64,000 nt of DNA from Sinomicrobium sp. Its GTDB lineage: Bacteria > Bacteroidota > Bacteroidia > Flavobacteriales > Flavobacteriaceae. Below the pieces are notes generated by a model. The model saw only the letters and a program-made list of their open reading frames with translations. It made no database searches and was not told the DNA's origin. The number at the start of each line of letters is the position of its first letter. Positions within the stretch are counted from its first letter, which is position 1. The position numbers were made by a program, and so were the translations under genes. Positions 28,300 through 38,465 of this stretch are shown here, piece by piece. The stretch spans positions 1 through 64,000 of the forward strand of contig JAJUFH010000015.1 of assembly GCA_029266035.1 (NCBI GenBank). Direction: 5' to 3'.

Positions 28300-30114
28300 C
28301 TAGTGATTGAGTTCTTCCTCACCCTCTTGCAAGGGCACGTTTTGCGGAACGTAATCTTGTCCAGCAATCACGTACTCACCGTTCTCTTTGGTTTTACTGT
28401 AGTCGTATGACCATCGGTGTACCTCTGGTATTTCACCAGGCCAGTTTCCGTGTAGGTGTTCAACAGGCGTTGTCCACTCCAAGGTATTAGATTTCCAAGG
28501 ATTTTGAGTAGCCTTCTCACCGTAGAAGATACTGTGGAATAAATTGTACAAGAAAACTACTTGAGCCAACCCTGCGAGAAGTGCAAACACCGTCATCACC
28601 ACGTTGATATCCATCAAATCGTCAAAAATAGGGAAGTTTGTATTGGTATAGTATCGTCTTGGCAATCCGGCCATTCCTACAAAGTGCATGGGGAAGAAAA
28701 TACCATATGCCGAAATTGCCGTGAGCCAGAAGTGTATATATCCCAAATTTTTGTTCATCATTCTTCCAAACATCTTAGGGAACCAGTGATAAACTCCTGC
28801 GAGGAAACCGTATACCGCTACCACACCCATAACAAGGTGGAAGTGAGCTACCACGAAATAGGTATCGTGAACGTTGATATCGAGCGTACTATCTCCCAGA
28901 ATAATTCCGGTAAGTCCTCCTGAAATAAAGGTAGACACCAGTCCTATAGAAAACAGCATAGCCGGGTTCATCTGAAGGTTACCCTTCCACAGCGTTGTGA
29001 TATAGTTAAATGCTTTAACCGCCGAAGGTATTGCAATAAGCAATGTTGTAAAGGTAAACACAGATCCCAAGAAAGGGTTCATTCCCGAAACGAACATATG
29101 GTGCCCCCAAACTATGGTAGACAAGAATGCAATAGCCAATATAGAGGCGACCATAGCGCGGTATCCGAAAATAGGTTTACGCGAATTGGTAGCAATAATC
29201 TCTGAGGTGATACCGAGAGAAGGCAACAGTACGATATATACTTCGGGGTGACCCAGGAACCAGAAAAGGTGTTCAAACAATACGGGAGACCCTCCGTGGT
29301 AGTGCAATACTTCTCCTTGGATAAAGATATCTGAAAGGAAGAAAGAAGTACCAAAACTACGGTCCATAATAAGAAGCAAAGCGGCGGACAGCAATACAGG
29401 GAAAGAAACCACCCCTATGATAGCTGTTACAAACAAAGCCCATACTGTAAGCGGAAGTCTGGTCATAGACATCCCCTTTGTTCTCAAGTTGAGTACAGTA
29501 ACAATATAATTCAGTGATCCTAAGAGGGACGATGCGATAAAGATAGCCAGTGATATGAGCCACATCGTCATTCCCAGACCCGAACCACCTTGTGCTTGAG
29601 GCAGTGCACTAAGTGGAGGGTAAATCGTCCACCCAGCTGCGGCAGGACCAGCTTCTACAAATATGGAAGCGACCATAATGACAGAAGAGATAAAAAACAG
29701 CCAGTACGATATCATATTCATAAAACCTGAGGCCATATCTCTCGCACCGATTTGCAACGGAATTAGCAGGTTACTAAAAGTACCACTCAATCCGGCAGTA
29801 AGTACAAAAAACACCATAATCGTACCGTGAATAGTTACCAGTGCGAGGTAAATATTCGGATCCATAACTCCCTCTGGCGCCCATTTTCCGAGAAGTACCT
29901 CAAAAATGGCAAAGGACTCTCCCGGCCATGCGAGTTGCATGCGGAACAACATAGACATTACAATACCGATTATCCCCATAAATATCCCAGTAAAGAGATA
30001 CTGCTTGGAGATCATCTTGTGATCATAACTGAATATGTACTTAGAAATAAAGTTCTGTTTATGATGATGCCCGTGATCTTGTGTGTGATCGTCTGCGTGT
30101 GCTGTTGCTGACAT
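28300..30114 (-). CDS. ctaD: Cytochrome c oxidase subunit I
   Basis: Catalytic subunit of the haem-copper oxidase that reduces oxygen to water and pumps protons. It has 604 residues and about twelve helices. The haem/CuB site is visible: the cross-linked His-Tyr pair in FLGHPEVYIVLLP, the CuB histidines GHHMF, and the haem ligands in VHDTYFVVAHFHLVMG. A His/Asp-rich N-terminal extension (HADDHTQDHGHHHK) precedes the first helix. It is the last gene of the operon, 58 bp after subunit II, directly linked to Alternative Complex III, which supports a physical supercomplex as known in Flavobacterium. Subunits III and IV are not in this window. Confidence 0.96.
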   Translation of the reverse strand: MSATAHADDHTQDHGHHHKQNFISKYIFSYDHKMISKQYLFTGIFMGIIGIVMSMLFRMQLAWPGESFAIFEVLLGKWAPEGVMDPNIYLALVTIHGTIMVFFVLTAGLSGTFSNLLIPLQIGARDMASGFMNMISYWLFFISSVIMVASIFVEAGPAAAGWTIYPPLSALPQAQGGSGLGMTMWLISLAIFIASSLLGSLNYIVTVLNLRTKGMSMTRLPLTVWALFVTAIIGVVSFPVLLSAALLLIMDRSFGTSFFLSDIFIQGEVLHYHGGSPVLFEHLFWFLGHPEVYIVLLPSLGITSEIIATNSRKPIFGYRAMVASILAIAFLSTIVWGHHMFVSGMNPFLGSVFTFTTLLIAIPSAVKAFNYITTLWKGNLQMNPAMLFSIGLVSTFISGGLTGIILGDSTLDINVHDTYFVVAHFHLVMGVVAVYGFLAGVYHWFPKMFGRMMNKNLGYIHFWLTAISAYGIFFPMHFVGMAGLPRRYYTNTNFPIFDDLMDINVVMTVFALLAGLAQVVFLYNLFHSIFYGEKATQNPWKSNTLEWTTPVEHLHGNWPGEIPEVHRWSYDYSKTKENGEYVIAGQDYVPQNVPLQEGEEELNH

Positions 30115-30172
30115 AATCTTATTGCTAATCGTTATCGTTACTGTTACTTTCTAATCAATGACTTTTTCTGTA

Positions 30173-31237
30173 CTATCTCTCAGTTCCAGCTACAGTTTCT
30201 GAAAAAGTCTTTTGTTCCTTCATCCATGCGTTGAACTCCTCTTCTGTTTCGACTACAATCTTCATTTGCATATTGTAGTGCGAAGTTCCGCAAATTTTAT
30301 TACATATTAAAAGATAGTCGAACTCCCAATTGTCGAGGTCCTCTCCTTTAGCTCTTCTTTCTGCCCTCAATTCGTTGATGTGCTTAACCTTAGCTTGAAC
30401 ATCCGGATTCTCTCGCATTTCTGCTGTAGTAATAGTAGGTGTAAATGCGAACTGTGTTATCATACCAGGAACACAGTTCATCTGTGCCCTAAAGTGAGGC
30501 ATATAAGCAGAGTGCAATACATCTTGCGAACGCATTTTAAACAACACCTTTCTACCTACAGGTAAGTGGATTTCGGTAGTAGACACTACATCGTCCATAC
30601 CGTTGGGATCGGATGAATCAATACCCAGTATATTTTGTCCGTCGTAATCGTTGAGAAAGCGCACATTGGCATCACCCAAAACATTGTCTGCACCGGCATA
30701 TCTCGCTTTCCAGTTAAACTGTTGAGCGTACAATTCAACAACCAGAGGATCTTCGTCTTCATCGACATTCATAATGGTTGTCCAAGTGTACAAACCGAAA
30801 AGGATAAGTCCGGCAAGAGTAATAACAGGAATAATAGTCCAGATAAATTCGAGCTTATCATTATCTGCATAAAACAAGGCTTTTCTTCCCTCTTTCCCGT
30901 GATATTTATATGCGAAATAATGCAGTAATGTCTGCGTAATAATCTGAACTGTAAAGATAAGAACCAAAGATATGGTCATCAGCAAATCAAAATCCTTACC
31001 GTGTTCAGACGCGGCTTCTGGCAGTAACACTCCTCCCCATTTCCACAGGCAAAAGATAGTAAGTACATACAGAAAACCCAGAAAGGCAAACATGAGATAC
31101 CCGTTGAGCTTGTTGTCTTTATCATTAGCTATTTGGGTATTTTTTACTCCAATCTGTGAAAACTCAAATATCTTAGTCATCTGCCACACAGCAATGGCGA
31201 CTAGTATAAGTACAATTATGGTTAATAAAGCAGTCAT
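30173..31237 (-). CDS. coxB: Cytochrome c oxidase subunit II
   Basis: Carries the CuA centre that accepts electrons from cytochrome c or Alternative Complex III. It has 354 residues. Three hydrophobic segments occur in the first 150 residues, one more than the classic hairpin. The cupredoxin domain has the CuA motif CNKICGTSHYNM (Cys-x3-Cys-x3-His-x2-Met) and the upstream His in VLHSAYMPHFRAQMNCVPG. A charged C-terminal tail follows. It lies between actF (38 bp upstream) and ctaD, in the same operon. Confidence 0.95.
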   Translation of the reverse strand: MTALLTIIVLILVAIAVWQMTKIFEFSQIGVKNTQIANDKDNKLNGYLMFAFLGFLYVLTIFCLWKWGGVLLPEAASEHGKDFDLLMTISLVLIFTVQIITQTLLHYFAYKYHGKEGRKALFYADNDKLEFIWTIIPVITLAGLILFGLYTWTTIMNVDEDEDPLVVELYAQQFNWKARYAGADNVLGDANVRFLNDYDGQNILGIDSSDPNGMDDVVSTTEIHLPVGRKVLFKMRSQDVLHSAYMPHFRAQMNCVPGMITQFAFTPTITTAEMRENPDVQAKVKHINELRAERRAKGEDLDNWEFDYLLICNKICGTSHYNMQMKIVVETEEEFNAWMKEQKTFSETVAGTER

Positions 31238-31275
31238 TTTACTATCTCCTGTTTACTTAATTTCTTCTTTATTTA

Positions 31276-32568
31276 TTAATAATGAAAGTGTCGGCTCTCT
31301 TCTATATACGGATTCCTCTTCGGCACCAGCGGAGCCTTTGTAAGCGCCGTAAACACCACATAGATAAACAATCCGAGGAAGAATAACACTCCTCCAATCT
31401 CAGCTACCCCGATAAACCACTGATCACCTACAGTTGCCGGCATAACCATATTATAAACATCTAGGTAATGCCCGATGAGTACCACTATCCCGGTCATCAC
31501 TACAAACCAATTCAGACGCTTGTAATCACTGTTCATAAGCACCAGTACTGGGAAGAGGAAATTGAGTACTACCATACCGAAGAACGGCAGTGCGTAATCT
31601 TCTATCCTCGTGATAAAGTAAGTAACCTCTTCTGGTATATTAGAATACCATATCAGCATGAACTGTGAAAACCAAAGGTAAGTCCAGAAGATACTAATCC
31701 CAAACATAAACTTAGCCAAATCGTGAATGTGGCTGTCGTTTACTTCCTCTAAGAATCCTCTCGATTTCAAATAAATGGCAATCAGTGCTATTGTAGTAAT
31801 TCCAGATACAAACATACTTGCAAAAACATACCATCCAAACAGTGTACTGTACCAGTGCGGATCCAGGCTCATTATCCAATCCCAAGACATCATAGACTCC
31901 GACACCAAGAAAAACACTAGGAATCCAGCTGATATCCTGAAGTTCTTCCTATAATTACTATTGTCTTCTGCAGTGTCTTGTGCAAGGGAGAATTTTCTTG
32001 AAAAATGCCTATATGCCGCCCATCCTGCAATATAAATTATCGCTCTTATCAAAAAGAATGGCAGATTGAGGTAACCCGATTTTCCTTGTATAAGCTCATC
32101 GTGAGCAGCTACCTCTGGATCCATCCACACAAATAGGTGGTTCATATGAACACCCGAAAGCACTAGGATTACAAATACCAAGATAGTTCCCGGAACCAGG
32201 TAGGCTGTGATACCCTCCATAACCCTAAACAATAGAGGAGACCATCCAGCTTGTGAAACAATTTGAATGGCGTAAAAGGCCAAAGTACCGAGTGCAATCA
32301 TCATAAAGAAGAAAGCTGCTACATACAATGCCGACCATGGCTTGTTCTGTAATTGGTGTAACAAATGTTCGTCGTGCGAAGCATCGTGATGCTCTTCATG
32401 TGCCCGTGCAACTTCGCCGTGGTCATCGCCGTGATGGGCATCGGCCACTATAGCCTTTGCCTGTTCTACTGTGGCAGGAGCAGACAGAAAGCCGTATCCC
32501 AGACCGAGAACACCTACAATCATTAGCACAAATGCAGACAGCCTTAATTTGTTTGAAAACGTGTACAT
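31276..32568 (-). CDS. actF: Alternative Complex III subunit ActF
   Basis: Integral membrane subunit of the quinol:electron acceptor oxidoreductase. It has 430 residues with about ten helices and belongs to the same fold as ActC/NrfD. A long His-rich segment between the first two helices (AHHGDDHGEVARAHEEHHDASHDEH) is notable. Motifs such as SWDWIMSLDPHWYSTLFGWYVFASMFVSG and SQFMLIWYSNIPEEVTYF are characteristic. It is thought to help form the membrane proton path or quinol site together with ActC. Last of the act genes, followed by coxB. Confidence 0.94.
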   Translation of the reverse strand: MYTFSNKLRLSAFVLMIVGVLGLGYGFLSAPATVEQAKAIVADAHHGDDHGEVARAHEEHHDASHDEHLLHQLQNKPWSALYVAAFFFMMIALGTLAFYAIQIVSQAGWSPLLFRVMEGITAYLVPGTILVFVILVLSGVHMNHLFVWMDPEVAAHDELIQGKSGYLNLPFFLIRAIIYIAGWAAYRHFSRKFSLAQDTAEDNSNYRKNFRISAGFLVFFLVSESMMSWDWIMSLDPHWYSTLFGWYVFASMFVSGITTIALIAIYLKSRGFLEEVNDSHIHDLAKFMFGISIFWTYLWFSQFMLIWYSNIPEEVTYFITRIEDYALPFFGMVVLNFLFPVLVLMNSDYKRLNWFVVMTGIVVLIGHYLDVYNMVMPATVGDQWFIGVAEIGGVLFFLGLFIYVVFTALTKAPLVPKRNPYIEESRHFHY

Positions 32569-32671
32569 ATCCTGAAAATTCTCTTTATTTCAAATTCTGT
32601 TTTGTATACCCAGTTCCGAATTTGGCATAGCCATATCAAACTTTCGGCACCGCTATATACCTGATCTAGTT

Positions 32672-33235
32672 TTATTTAGTCAAATTCTCTTTGAGCTGTT
32701 CTACATACATCACTACTTCCCAGCGTTCCTTTTCATTGAGCTGCACAGCATACGATCCCATAGAGTTTAATCCGTAATAAATCACGTGATATATACTCCC
32801 TTCGGTAATCTCTCTATCTGCATAGCTCGGAATACCTAAAAACTTCTCACGTTCTGCCAAAGGTCCCATACCGTCACCCTTATCGCCGTGACAGATGGCA
32901 CAGTATATCCCGTAAAGTTCTTTTCCATTTGCCACATACTTGTCATAAGAAAGAGAATCGGCCGCGAGAGGATTTTTCAGTTCTGCCATAGCCAATTCCT
33001 TCCCTTCGGTGGTATTTTCATAATCGTATGGCATCCATCCTCGATTTACAGTATGTTCAGCTGGCAATTGTGCTTCTACACCGTTTTTAAAACCATCAGC
33101 TTCCTGATAAGGTTCATAGGCTACCGATTCATACATATTGGGAAAATACTGGTAATTAGGTCTGGACTTATCAAAACAAGAGGTCATGATCGCAGCCACA
33201 CCAAGTGTTATTCCTATTTTTACAAAGCTCTTCAT
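32672..33235 (-). CDS. actE: Alternative Complex III subunit ActE, monohaem cytochrome c lipoprotein
   Basis: A 187-residue periplasmic electron-transfer subunit. The N-terminus is a lipoprotein signal ending MTSC, so it is anchored by lipid. One c-type haem site is present, CAICHGDKGDGMG, with a distal Met candidate in LNSMGSYAVQL. It passes electrons from ActA to the terminal oxidase. It lies between actD and actF in the operon. Confidence 0.94.
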   Translation of the reverse strand: MKSFVKIGITLGVAAIMTSCFDKSRPNYQYFPNMYESVAYEPYQEADGFKNGVEAQLPAEHTVNRGWMPYDYENTTEGKELAMAELKNPLAADSLSYDKYVANGKELYGIYCAICHGDKGDGMGPLAEREKFLGIPSYADREITEGSIYHVIYYGLNSMGSYAVQLNEKERWEVVMYVEQLKENLTK

Positions 33236-33302
33236 TGAAACAATATTTACGTTGTGGGTTTCACACAGGTCTTATTTACCTTTACACCTGTTGTTTTCCC
33301 TG

Positions 33303-33827
33303 CTAATGCTTTTCTGAAACTTTAACTTCAACTGCACCTGTATCTCTCAACAAGGCAGATAATTCTTCTTCATTTCCACTCAAGGCCACTTCCATCAGGA
33401 AATGGTCGTCTGTAGTTCTCACATCTGGGTTCTCTGCCTTCTTAGTTGGCCAAAGTTTACTTCTCATATAAAAAGTGATCACCATTAAGTGAGCTGCAAA
33501 AAACACGGTCAACTCAAACATAATCGGCACAAAAGAAGGCATATTTTCCAGAAAGCTAAAACTCGGCTTTCCCCCTATATTTTGAGGCCAGTCTTCAATC
33601 ATGATGAAATTCATCATCAACACAGCTACAGTAAGACCTATACATCCGTATATAAAAGATGCAATTGCTATACGTGTAGGTGCTAGCCCCATAGCCTTAT
33701 CAAGACCGTGAACTGGAAATGGCGTATATATTTCCTCTATGTGATGATGTGCGGCTTTAACCTTCTTTACTGCTCCCAGCAGTACGTCATCATCAGTATA
33801 AATAGCCTGAATTACTTTATTGCTCAT
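33303..33827 (-). CDS. actD: Alternative Complex III subunit ActD (DUF3341)
   Basis: A 174-residue membrane subunit of the DUF3341 family. Two transmembrane helices (about residues 55-77 and 97-119) form the typical hairpin with the motif GLAPTRIAIASFIYGCIGLT before it and a cytoplasmic domain (DHFLMEVALSGNEEELSALLRDTGAVEV). It overlaps the end of actC by 11 bp. It is a structural subunit; no cofactor site is apparent. Confidence 0.93.
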   Translation of the reverse strand: MSNKVIQAIYTDDDVLLGAVKKVKAAHHHIEEIYTPFPVHGLDKAMGLAPTRIAIASFIYGCIGLTVAVLMMNFIMIEDWPQNIGGKPSFSFLENMPSFVPIMFELTVFFAAHLMVITFYMRSKLWPTKKAENPDVRTTDDHFLMEVALSGNEEELSALLRDTGAVEVKVSEKH

Positions 33828-35211
33828 GATCGCCGTCTCTTAATTTTTTATACTTTTCACCCGAAGATTTCATAATAGTCTTCACTTCTGCCTGCGCAAT
33901 GACAGGGAATGTTCTCGAATAAAGCAGGAACAACACGAAGAAGAAGCCTATGGTTCCGACAAAAATTCCTATATCTACAAAAGTTGGAGAGAACATAGTC
34001 CAAGAAGAAGGTAGGTAATCTCTATGAAGCGAAGTCACAATAATTACGAAACGCTCAAACCACATCCCAATGTTTACCACTATAGAAATAACAAAGGAGA
34101 ACATAATACTTCTACGCAATTTTTTAAACCACATAAACTGAGGTGAGAACACATTACAGCTCATCATCATCCAGTAGGCCCATGCGTAAGGTCCGGTCGC
34201 TCTATTCAAGAACGCATACTGTTCGTACTCTACTCCGGAATACCATGCGATAAACAACTCGGTAATATAGGCGCATCCAACTATAGAACCCGTAATCATA
34301 ATAACGAGATTCATCAATTCTATATGTTGCAAAGTGATATAGTCTTCAAGACTCACTACTTTCCTCATAATGATAAGCAGGGTATTTACCATTGCAAATC
34401 CGGAGAACACCGCCCCTGCAACGAAGTAAGGAGGGAAGATGGTAGTGTGCCATCCCGGAATTACCGAGGTAGCAAAGTCAAACGATACGATAGTGTGTAC
34501 CGACAGTACCAAAGGTGTAGCCAATCCGGCGAGTACCAGAGACACCTCTTCAAAACGCTGCCAGTCTTTTGCACGTCCGCTCCATCCGAAGCTGAGCAAG
34601 CTGTATATTTTTTTCTGGAATGGCTTTACAGCTCTATCGCGTATCATAGCAAAGTCAGGTAACAAACCTGTCCACCAAAACACCAGCGATACCGACAGAT
34701 AAGTAGAAATCGCAAACACGTCCCACAAGAGTGGAGAGTTAAAGTTAACCCAAAGTGATCCGAACTGGTTTGGAATAGGCACCACCCAGTATCCCAGCCA
34801 TGGGCGCCCCATGTGTATTACAGGGAACAACCCTGCCTGTACCACAGAAAATATGGTCATAGCCTCAGCCGAGCGGTTGATCGCCATTCTCCATTTCTGA
34901 CGGAACAGCAACAACACAGCGGAAATCAGTGTTCCTGCGTGACCGATACCTACCCACCAAACGAAGTTGGTAATATCCCAAGCCCAACCAACGGTTTTAT
35001 TGAGCCCCCAGGCACCGATCCCGGTAGAAATGGTATAAATTATACATCCCAGCCCCCAGAGAAAGGCTATCAAAGCGATAGAAAAAACAATCCACCACTG
35101 CTTGTTTGCCCTGCCTTCAACTGGCCTGGCAACATCAACCGAAACATCGTGATAACTTTTATCTCCGAGTACCAGGGGTTTACGTATAGGTGCTTCGTAA
35201 TGCGACGCCAT
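33817..35211 (-). CDS. actC: Alternative Complex III subunit ActC (NrfD/PsrC-like quinol-binding protein)
   Basis: A 464-residue membrane subunit with about ten helices. It belongs to the NrfD/PsrC family and is considered the main quinol-oxidising subunit facing ActB. Family motifs include WWVGIGHAGTLISAVLLLFRQKWR, MGRPWLGYWVVPIPNQFGSLWVNFNSPLLWD and the conserved ITELFIAWYSGVEYEQYAFL. It starts 85 bp after actB and overlaps actD by 11 bp. Confidence 0.95.
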   Translation of the reverse strand: MASHYEAPIRKPLVLGDKSYHDVSVDVARPVEGRANKQWWIVFSIALIAFLWGLGCIIYTISTGIGAWGLNKTVGWAWDITNFVWWVGIGHAGTLISAVLLLFRQKWRMAINRSAEAMTIFSVVQAGLFPVIHMGRPWLGYWVVPIPNQFGSLWVNFNSPLLWDVFAISTYLSVSLVFWWTGLLPDFAMIRDRAVKPFQKKIYSLLSFGWSGRAKDWQRFEEVSLVLAGLATPLVLSVHTIVSFDFATSVIPGWHTTIFPPYFVAGAVFSGFAMVNTLLIIMRKVVSLEDYITLQHIELMNLVIMITGSIVGCAYITELFIAWYSGVEYEQYAFLNRATGPYAWAYWMMMSCNVFSPQFMWFKKLRRSIMFSFVISIVVNIGMWFERFVIIVTSLHRDYLPSSWTMFSPTFVDIGIFVGTIGFFFVLFLLYSRTFPVIAQAEVKTIMKSSGEKYKKLRDGDHEQ

Positions 35212-35296
35212 CTTACTATTTTAATTTTATTACTCTTTTACTTACTGTTAGTGCATTTCTGTCGGCCTTTTCTTTGCCGGCAGGCTTACTACTTAC

Positions 35297-38200
35297 TTAT
35301 GCTTCTTCTGTATTTCTCACCTTAACCTGATAGAACACATTTGGTTTAGTTCCTATATGCTCCAGAAGGTGATACATTCTATCGTCTTGTTTCAGAGCTA
35401 CTACCGTATCCTCTTCATTGTTTACATCGCCAAACACCATAGCACCGCTACCACAGGCTGCAGAACAAGCTGTTTGGAATTCATCTTTGCGAACTGCTCT
35501 TCCTTCTCTCTTGGCATCCAGTATGGTTTTTTGAGTCATCTGAATACAAAGTGAACATTTCTCCATTACCCCTCTCGAACGCACTACTACATCAGGATTC
35601 AGAACCATCCTTCCGAGATCGTCGTTCATATGGTAGTCAAACTCGTCGTTGTTGTTGTACAAGAACCAGTTAAAGCGTCTCACTTTATACGGACAGTTGT
35701 TCGCACAGTAGCGAGTACCCACACATCGGTTGTAAGCCATGTGGTTCTGACCTTGACGACCGTGAGAGGTAGCTGCAACAGGACAAACTGTTTCACAAGG
35801 AGCGTGATTACAGTGCTGACACATTACCGGTTGGAAAGCCACTTGCGGATTCTCGGCAGCTATTTCCAATTCCAAGAATGTGTCCTTAGCTCCTTTGGGC
35901 AATTCGTCTTTCATCACATTATCTTCCCCAAAGGTATCTTCAGAAGAATAGTAGCGGTCGATACGCAGCCAGTGCATATCTCTCGACTTTCTAATCTCGT
36001 CTTTCCCTACTACCGGCACATTGTTTTCGGCGTGACACGCAATCACACAAGCCCCACAACCTGTACAGGCATTCAGGTCGATCGCCAAGTTAAAGTGATG
36101 TCCTATAGAAGTGTCAAAATCATTCCAAAGGTTCGCATTAGAAGCCTCAACTTCTTGGTGATTGAGCGACACTACTGGAGCTATATTCCACTCGGCAGCA
36201 TCTTTAGTATTAAATATTTCGAGAGTGGTTTCTTTTACAATATCACCACGTCCCATCAAGGTATTGTGCAGCTGTACACAAGCAAACTCATGTTCACCAG
36301 CAGCCTTTTCAATAGTAACCGCTTGTACAGCATTAAAATTCTCATACAATTTATAGGCGTTGACTCCAACTTGCATTTCAGATTTCAAGCCTTCTTTTTT
36401 ACCGTATCCGAAAGAAAGCCCTATAGAGCCTCGAGCCTGACCCGGCTGAATAAGCACCGGCACTTTTTCGATAGTAACACCATTTACTGTGATATTAGCG
36501 TAGCTACCGTTGAGTCCACCATTGGCCACATGCCTGTTACTAAATCCTAAAGCATCGGCATCTGCGCGAGATACGGTAATATAGTTGTCCCAAGACACTC
36601 TCGTGATAGGATCGGGAAACTCTTGCAACCAAGGGTTATTGGCTTGTTGTCCGTCACCCATTCCCGTTTTAGGATACAAAGTGAGTTCGAAATCACTTCC
36701 AGTTGCAGAAGCCAATCGTCTAACTGCAGCGTTTATATCGGTTGTAGTAGCCGTAATCTCTTCCGCTTCGTTTTCGGATGTAGATGATGTTTCTACATTG
36801 GTCACTGTAGCTGTAGCTGCAACAAAGACACCGTCGTGAAGAGCCTTGTTCCAAGATTGTCCTCCTAGAACATCATCTTCCCAGTATGCCTTTATATAAT
36901 CGTAATACGTCTTGTCTTCTCCGAGCCACTTCAAAAGCGCGTCTTGCAACTGTCTCGTGTCAAACAACGGACGAATAGCGGGCTGCATAAGACTGTAATG
37001 ACCTTGCTTCATCTCTACATCACCCCAAGATTCCAAATAATGCGGTGCAGCTGCGATATACTGGGCAGCTATTGCGGTTTCATCTTCCTTCATAGAGAAA
37101 GCCACAGAAAGTCCAACACTATTCAACCCCTCAGCAAATCCGGCAGCGTCGTGCAGTGTATAAAGCGGATTTACACCACTTGTGATAAGTGCCCCTACTC
37201 TTCCCGCTTTCATATCTTGTATAAGCTGAGTAACGGCAGCTGTATTCCCCTGGCGAAGTAATCTAGGAGATTTTACATCGGAAACTACACTTCCGAGCAA
37301 CTCGTTAATTTTCAACACCAGCAACTGAGCATCTACATCATCTATACCTGTAATCACTACCGCATTTTTACCCACTTTTCTAAGTTGGGCAGCAGCAGCT
37401 TTAACAGCTTCATCGGCTTGTTCAGGAAGATCGCCAGAAACAGAAGCTCCACTCAAATATCCGTACAATTTAGCCAAAGCCACTTTTTGTTGAGTGGGCT
37501 TCAACGGAACTCTTTTATCGGCATTTGCGCCGCTAAGCGACATATTAGCTTCAAACTGTATATGTCGCGACATTTTTCCATTAGTCGGTATTCTCTTAGC
37601 CGCATATCCGGTATCGAAACCTCCTCCGTGCCAATCTCCCAGAAAATCGGCAGCAAAAGACACTATAAGATCGGCTTTAGAGAAATCGTAATCTGCAAGA
37701 GCTCTTTTACCATATTTGGCAGCAAAGGCTTCTAATGCAGCATTTTCTGAGATAGCGTCATACTGAACGTGCTTTACGTTGCCGTACTTTTCAGCAAATT
37801 CAGCTATCAGTTTGTTTGTAGAAGGACTGGCATAGGTTTGTGTCAACAATACAATCTGCTTACCACTCGCTTTAGCAGCATTTAGACCTGCAATAACTTT
37901 TTGATCCAGATCGTCCCAACTTATATACTCACCACCAGACTTAGGCCCTTGCACTCTCATCTTGTCGTAAAGAGAAAGCACAGAAGCGTTTACCCTGGCA
38001 TTTGGAGACCCCATAAACGAAGCATCGCCATTAGCCTCTATTTTTATCGGGCGTCCCTCACGTGTTTTTACCAACACACTGGCAAAATCAAAACCATCAG
38101 CTATGGTAGTTGCATAGTAGTTTGCAACACCTGGGCGAATCTGCTCCGGCTGCACCACATAAGGTATAGCCTTTTTCACAGGCCCTTCACAGGCGACTAG

Positions 38201-38401
38201 TGTAGCGGCAGCAGTACTAAATCCAACGTATTTGAGAAAATCCCTTCGTGACGTAGAAGAGTTTTGGAGATTTTCCTTATCCCCTAAAAATTCGTCTACA
38301 GGTATCTCCTCAACAAACTCATTCTGTTTAAGTGTCTCTACTACAGAATTGTTTTCATCCAATTCTTCGACACTCTTCCAGTATTTTCTGTTTGACGCCA
38401 T
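35297..38401 (-). CDS. actB: Alternative Complex III subunit ActB, molybdopterin oxidoreductase-like plus iron-sulfur fusion
   Basis: A 1034-residue periplasmic subunit. A Tat-type motif with lipobox-like Cys (SRRDFLKYVGFSTAAATLVAC) lies at about residues 52-72. The large first part (about 75-730) resembles complex iron-sulfur molybdoenzymes, but the known family does not carry molybdopterin. The C-terminal part (about 760-1000) is a ferredoxin-like PsrB domain with four cysteine clusters: CTGCGACVIACHAENNVP, CQHCNHAPCETVCPVAA, CVGTRYCANNCPYKVRRFNW and CSLCIQM. These carry electrons from quinol in ActC to the haems of ActA. The fusion of the two parts is normal for this family. It lies between actA and actC. 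Confidence 0.95.
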   Translation of the reverse strand: MASNRKYWKSVEELDENNSVVETLKQNEFVEEIPVDEFLGDKENLQNSSTSRRDFLKYVGFSTAAATLVACEGPVKKAIPYVVQPEQIRPGVANYYATTIADGFDFASVLVKTREGRPIKIEANGDASFMGSPNARVNASVLSLYDKMRVQGPKSGGEYISWDDLDQKVIAGLNAAKASGKQIVLLTQTYASPSTNKLIAEFAEKYGNVKHVQYDAISENAALEAFAAKYGKRALADYDFSKADLIVSFAADFLGDWHGGGFDTGYAAKRIPTNGKMSRHIQFEANMSLSGANADKRVPLKPTQQKVALAKLYGYLSGASVSGDLPEQADEAVKAAAAQLRKVGKNAVVITGIDDVDAQLLVLKINELLGSVVSDVKSPRLLRQGNTAAVTQLIQDMKAGRVGALITSGVNPLYTLHDAAGFAEGLNSVGLSVAFSMKEDETAIAAQYIAAAPHYLESWGDVEMKQGHYSLMQPAIRPLFDTRQLQDALLKWLGEDKTYYDYIKAYWEDDVLGGQSWNKALHDGVFVAATATVTNVETSSTSENEAEEITATTTDINAAVRRLASATGSDFELTLYPKTGMGDGQQANNPWLQEFPDPITRVSWDNYITVSRADADALGFSNRHVANGGLNGSYANITVNGVTIEKVPVLIQPGQARGSIGLSFGYGKKEGLKSEMQVGVNAYKLYENFNAVQAVTIEKAAGEHEFACVQLHNTLMGRGDIVKETTLEIFNTKDAAEWNIAPVVSLNHQEVEASNANLWNDFDTSIGHHFNLAIDLNACTGCGACVIACHAENNVPVVGKDEIRKSRDMHWLRIDRYYSSEDTFGEDNVMKDELPKGAKDTFLELEIAAENPQVAFQPVMCQHCNHAPCETVCPVAATSHGRQGQNHMAYNRCVGTRYCANNCPYKVRRFNWFLYNNNDEFDYHMNDDLGRMVLNPDVVVRSRGVMEKCSLCIQMTQKTILDAKREGRAVRKDEFQTACSAACGSGAMVFGDVNNEEDTVVALKQDDRMYHLLEHIGTKPNVFYQVKVRNTEEA

Positions 38402-38465
38402 GTCTTATATATAATTAACTCTTTTTAACAATAAAGGCACAGTACACTGTACCCGTGATTTTTAT

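Noticed and set aside
35630-36550. Open frame of 306 codons on the plus strand inside actB
   Set aside because: Antisense shadow of a conserved gene; no recognisable domain and strong coding signal on the other strand.
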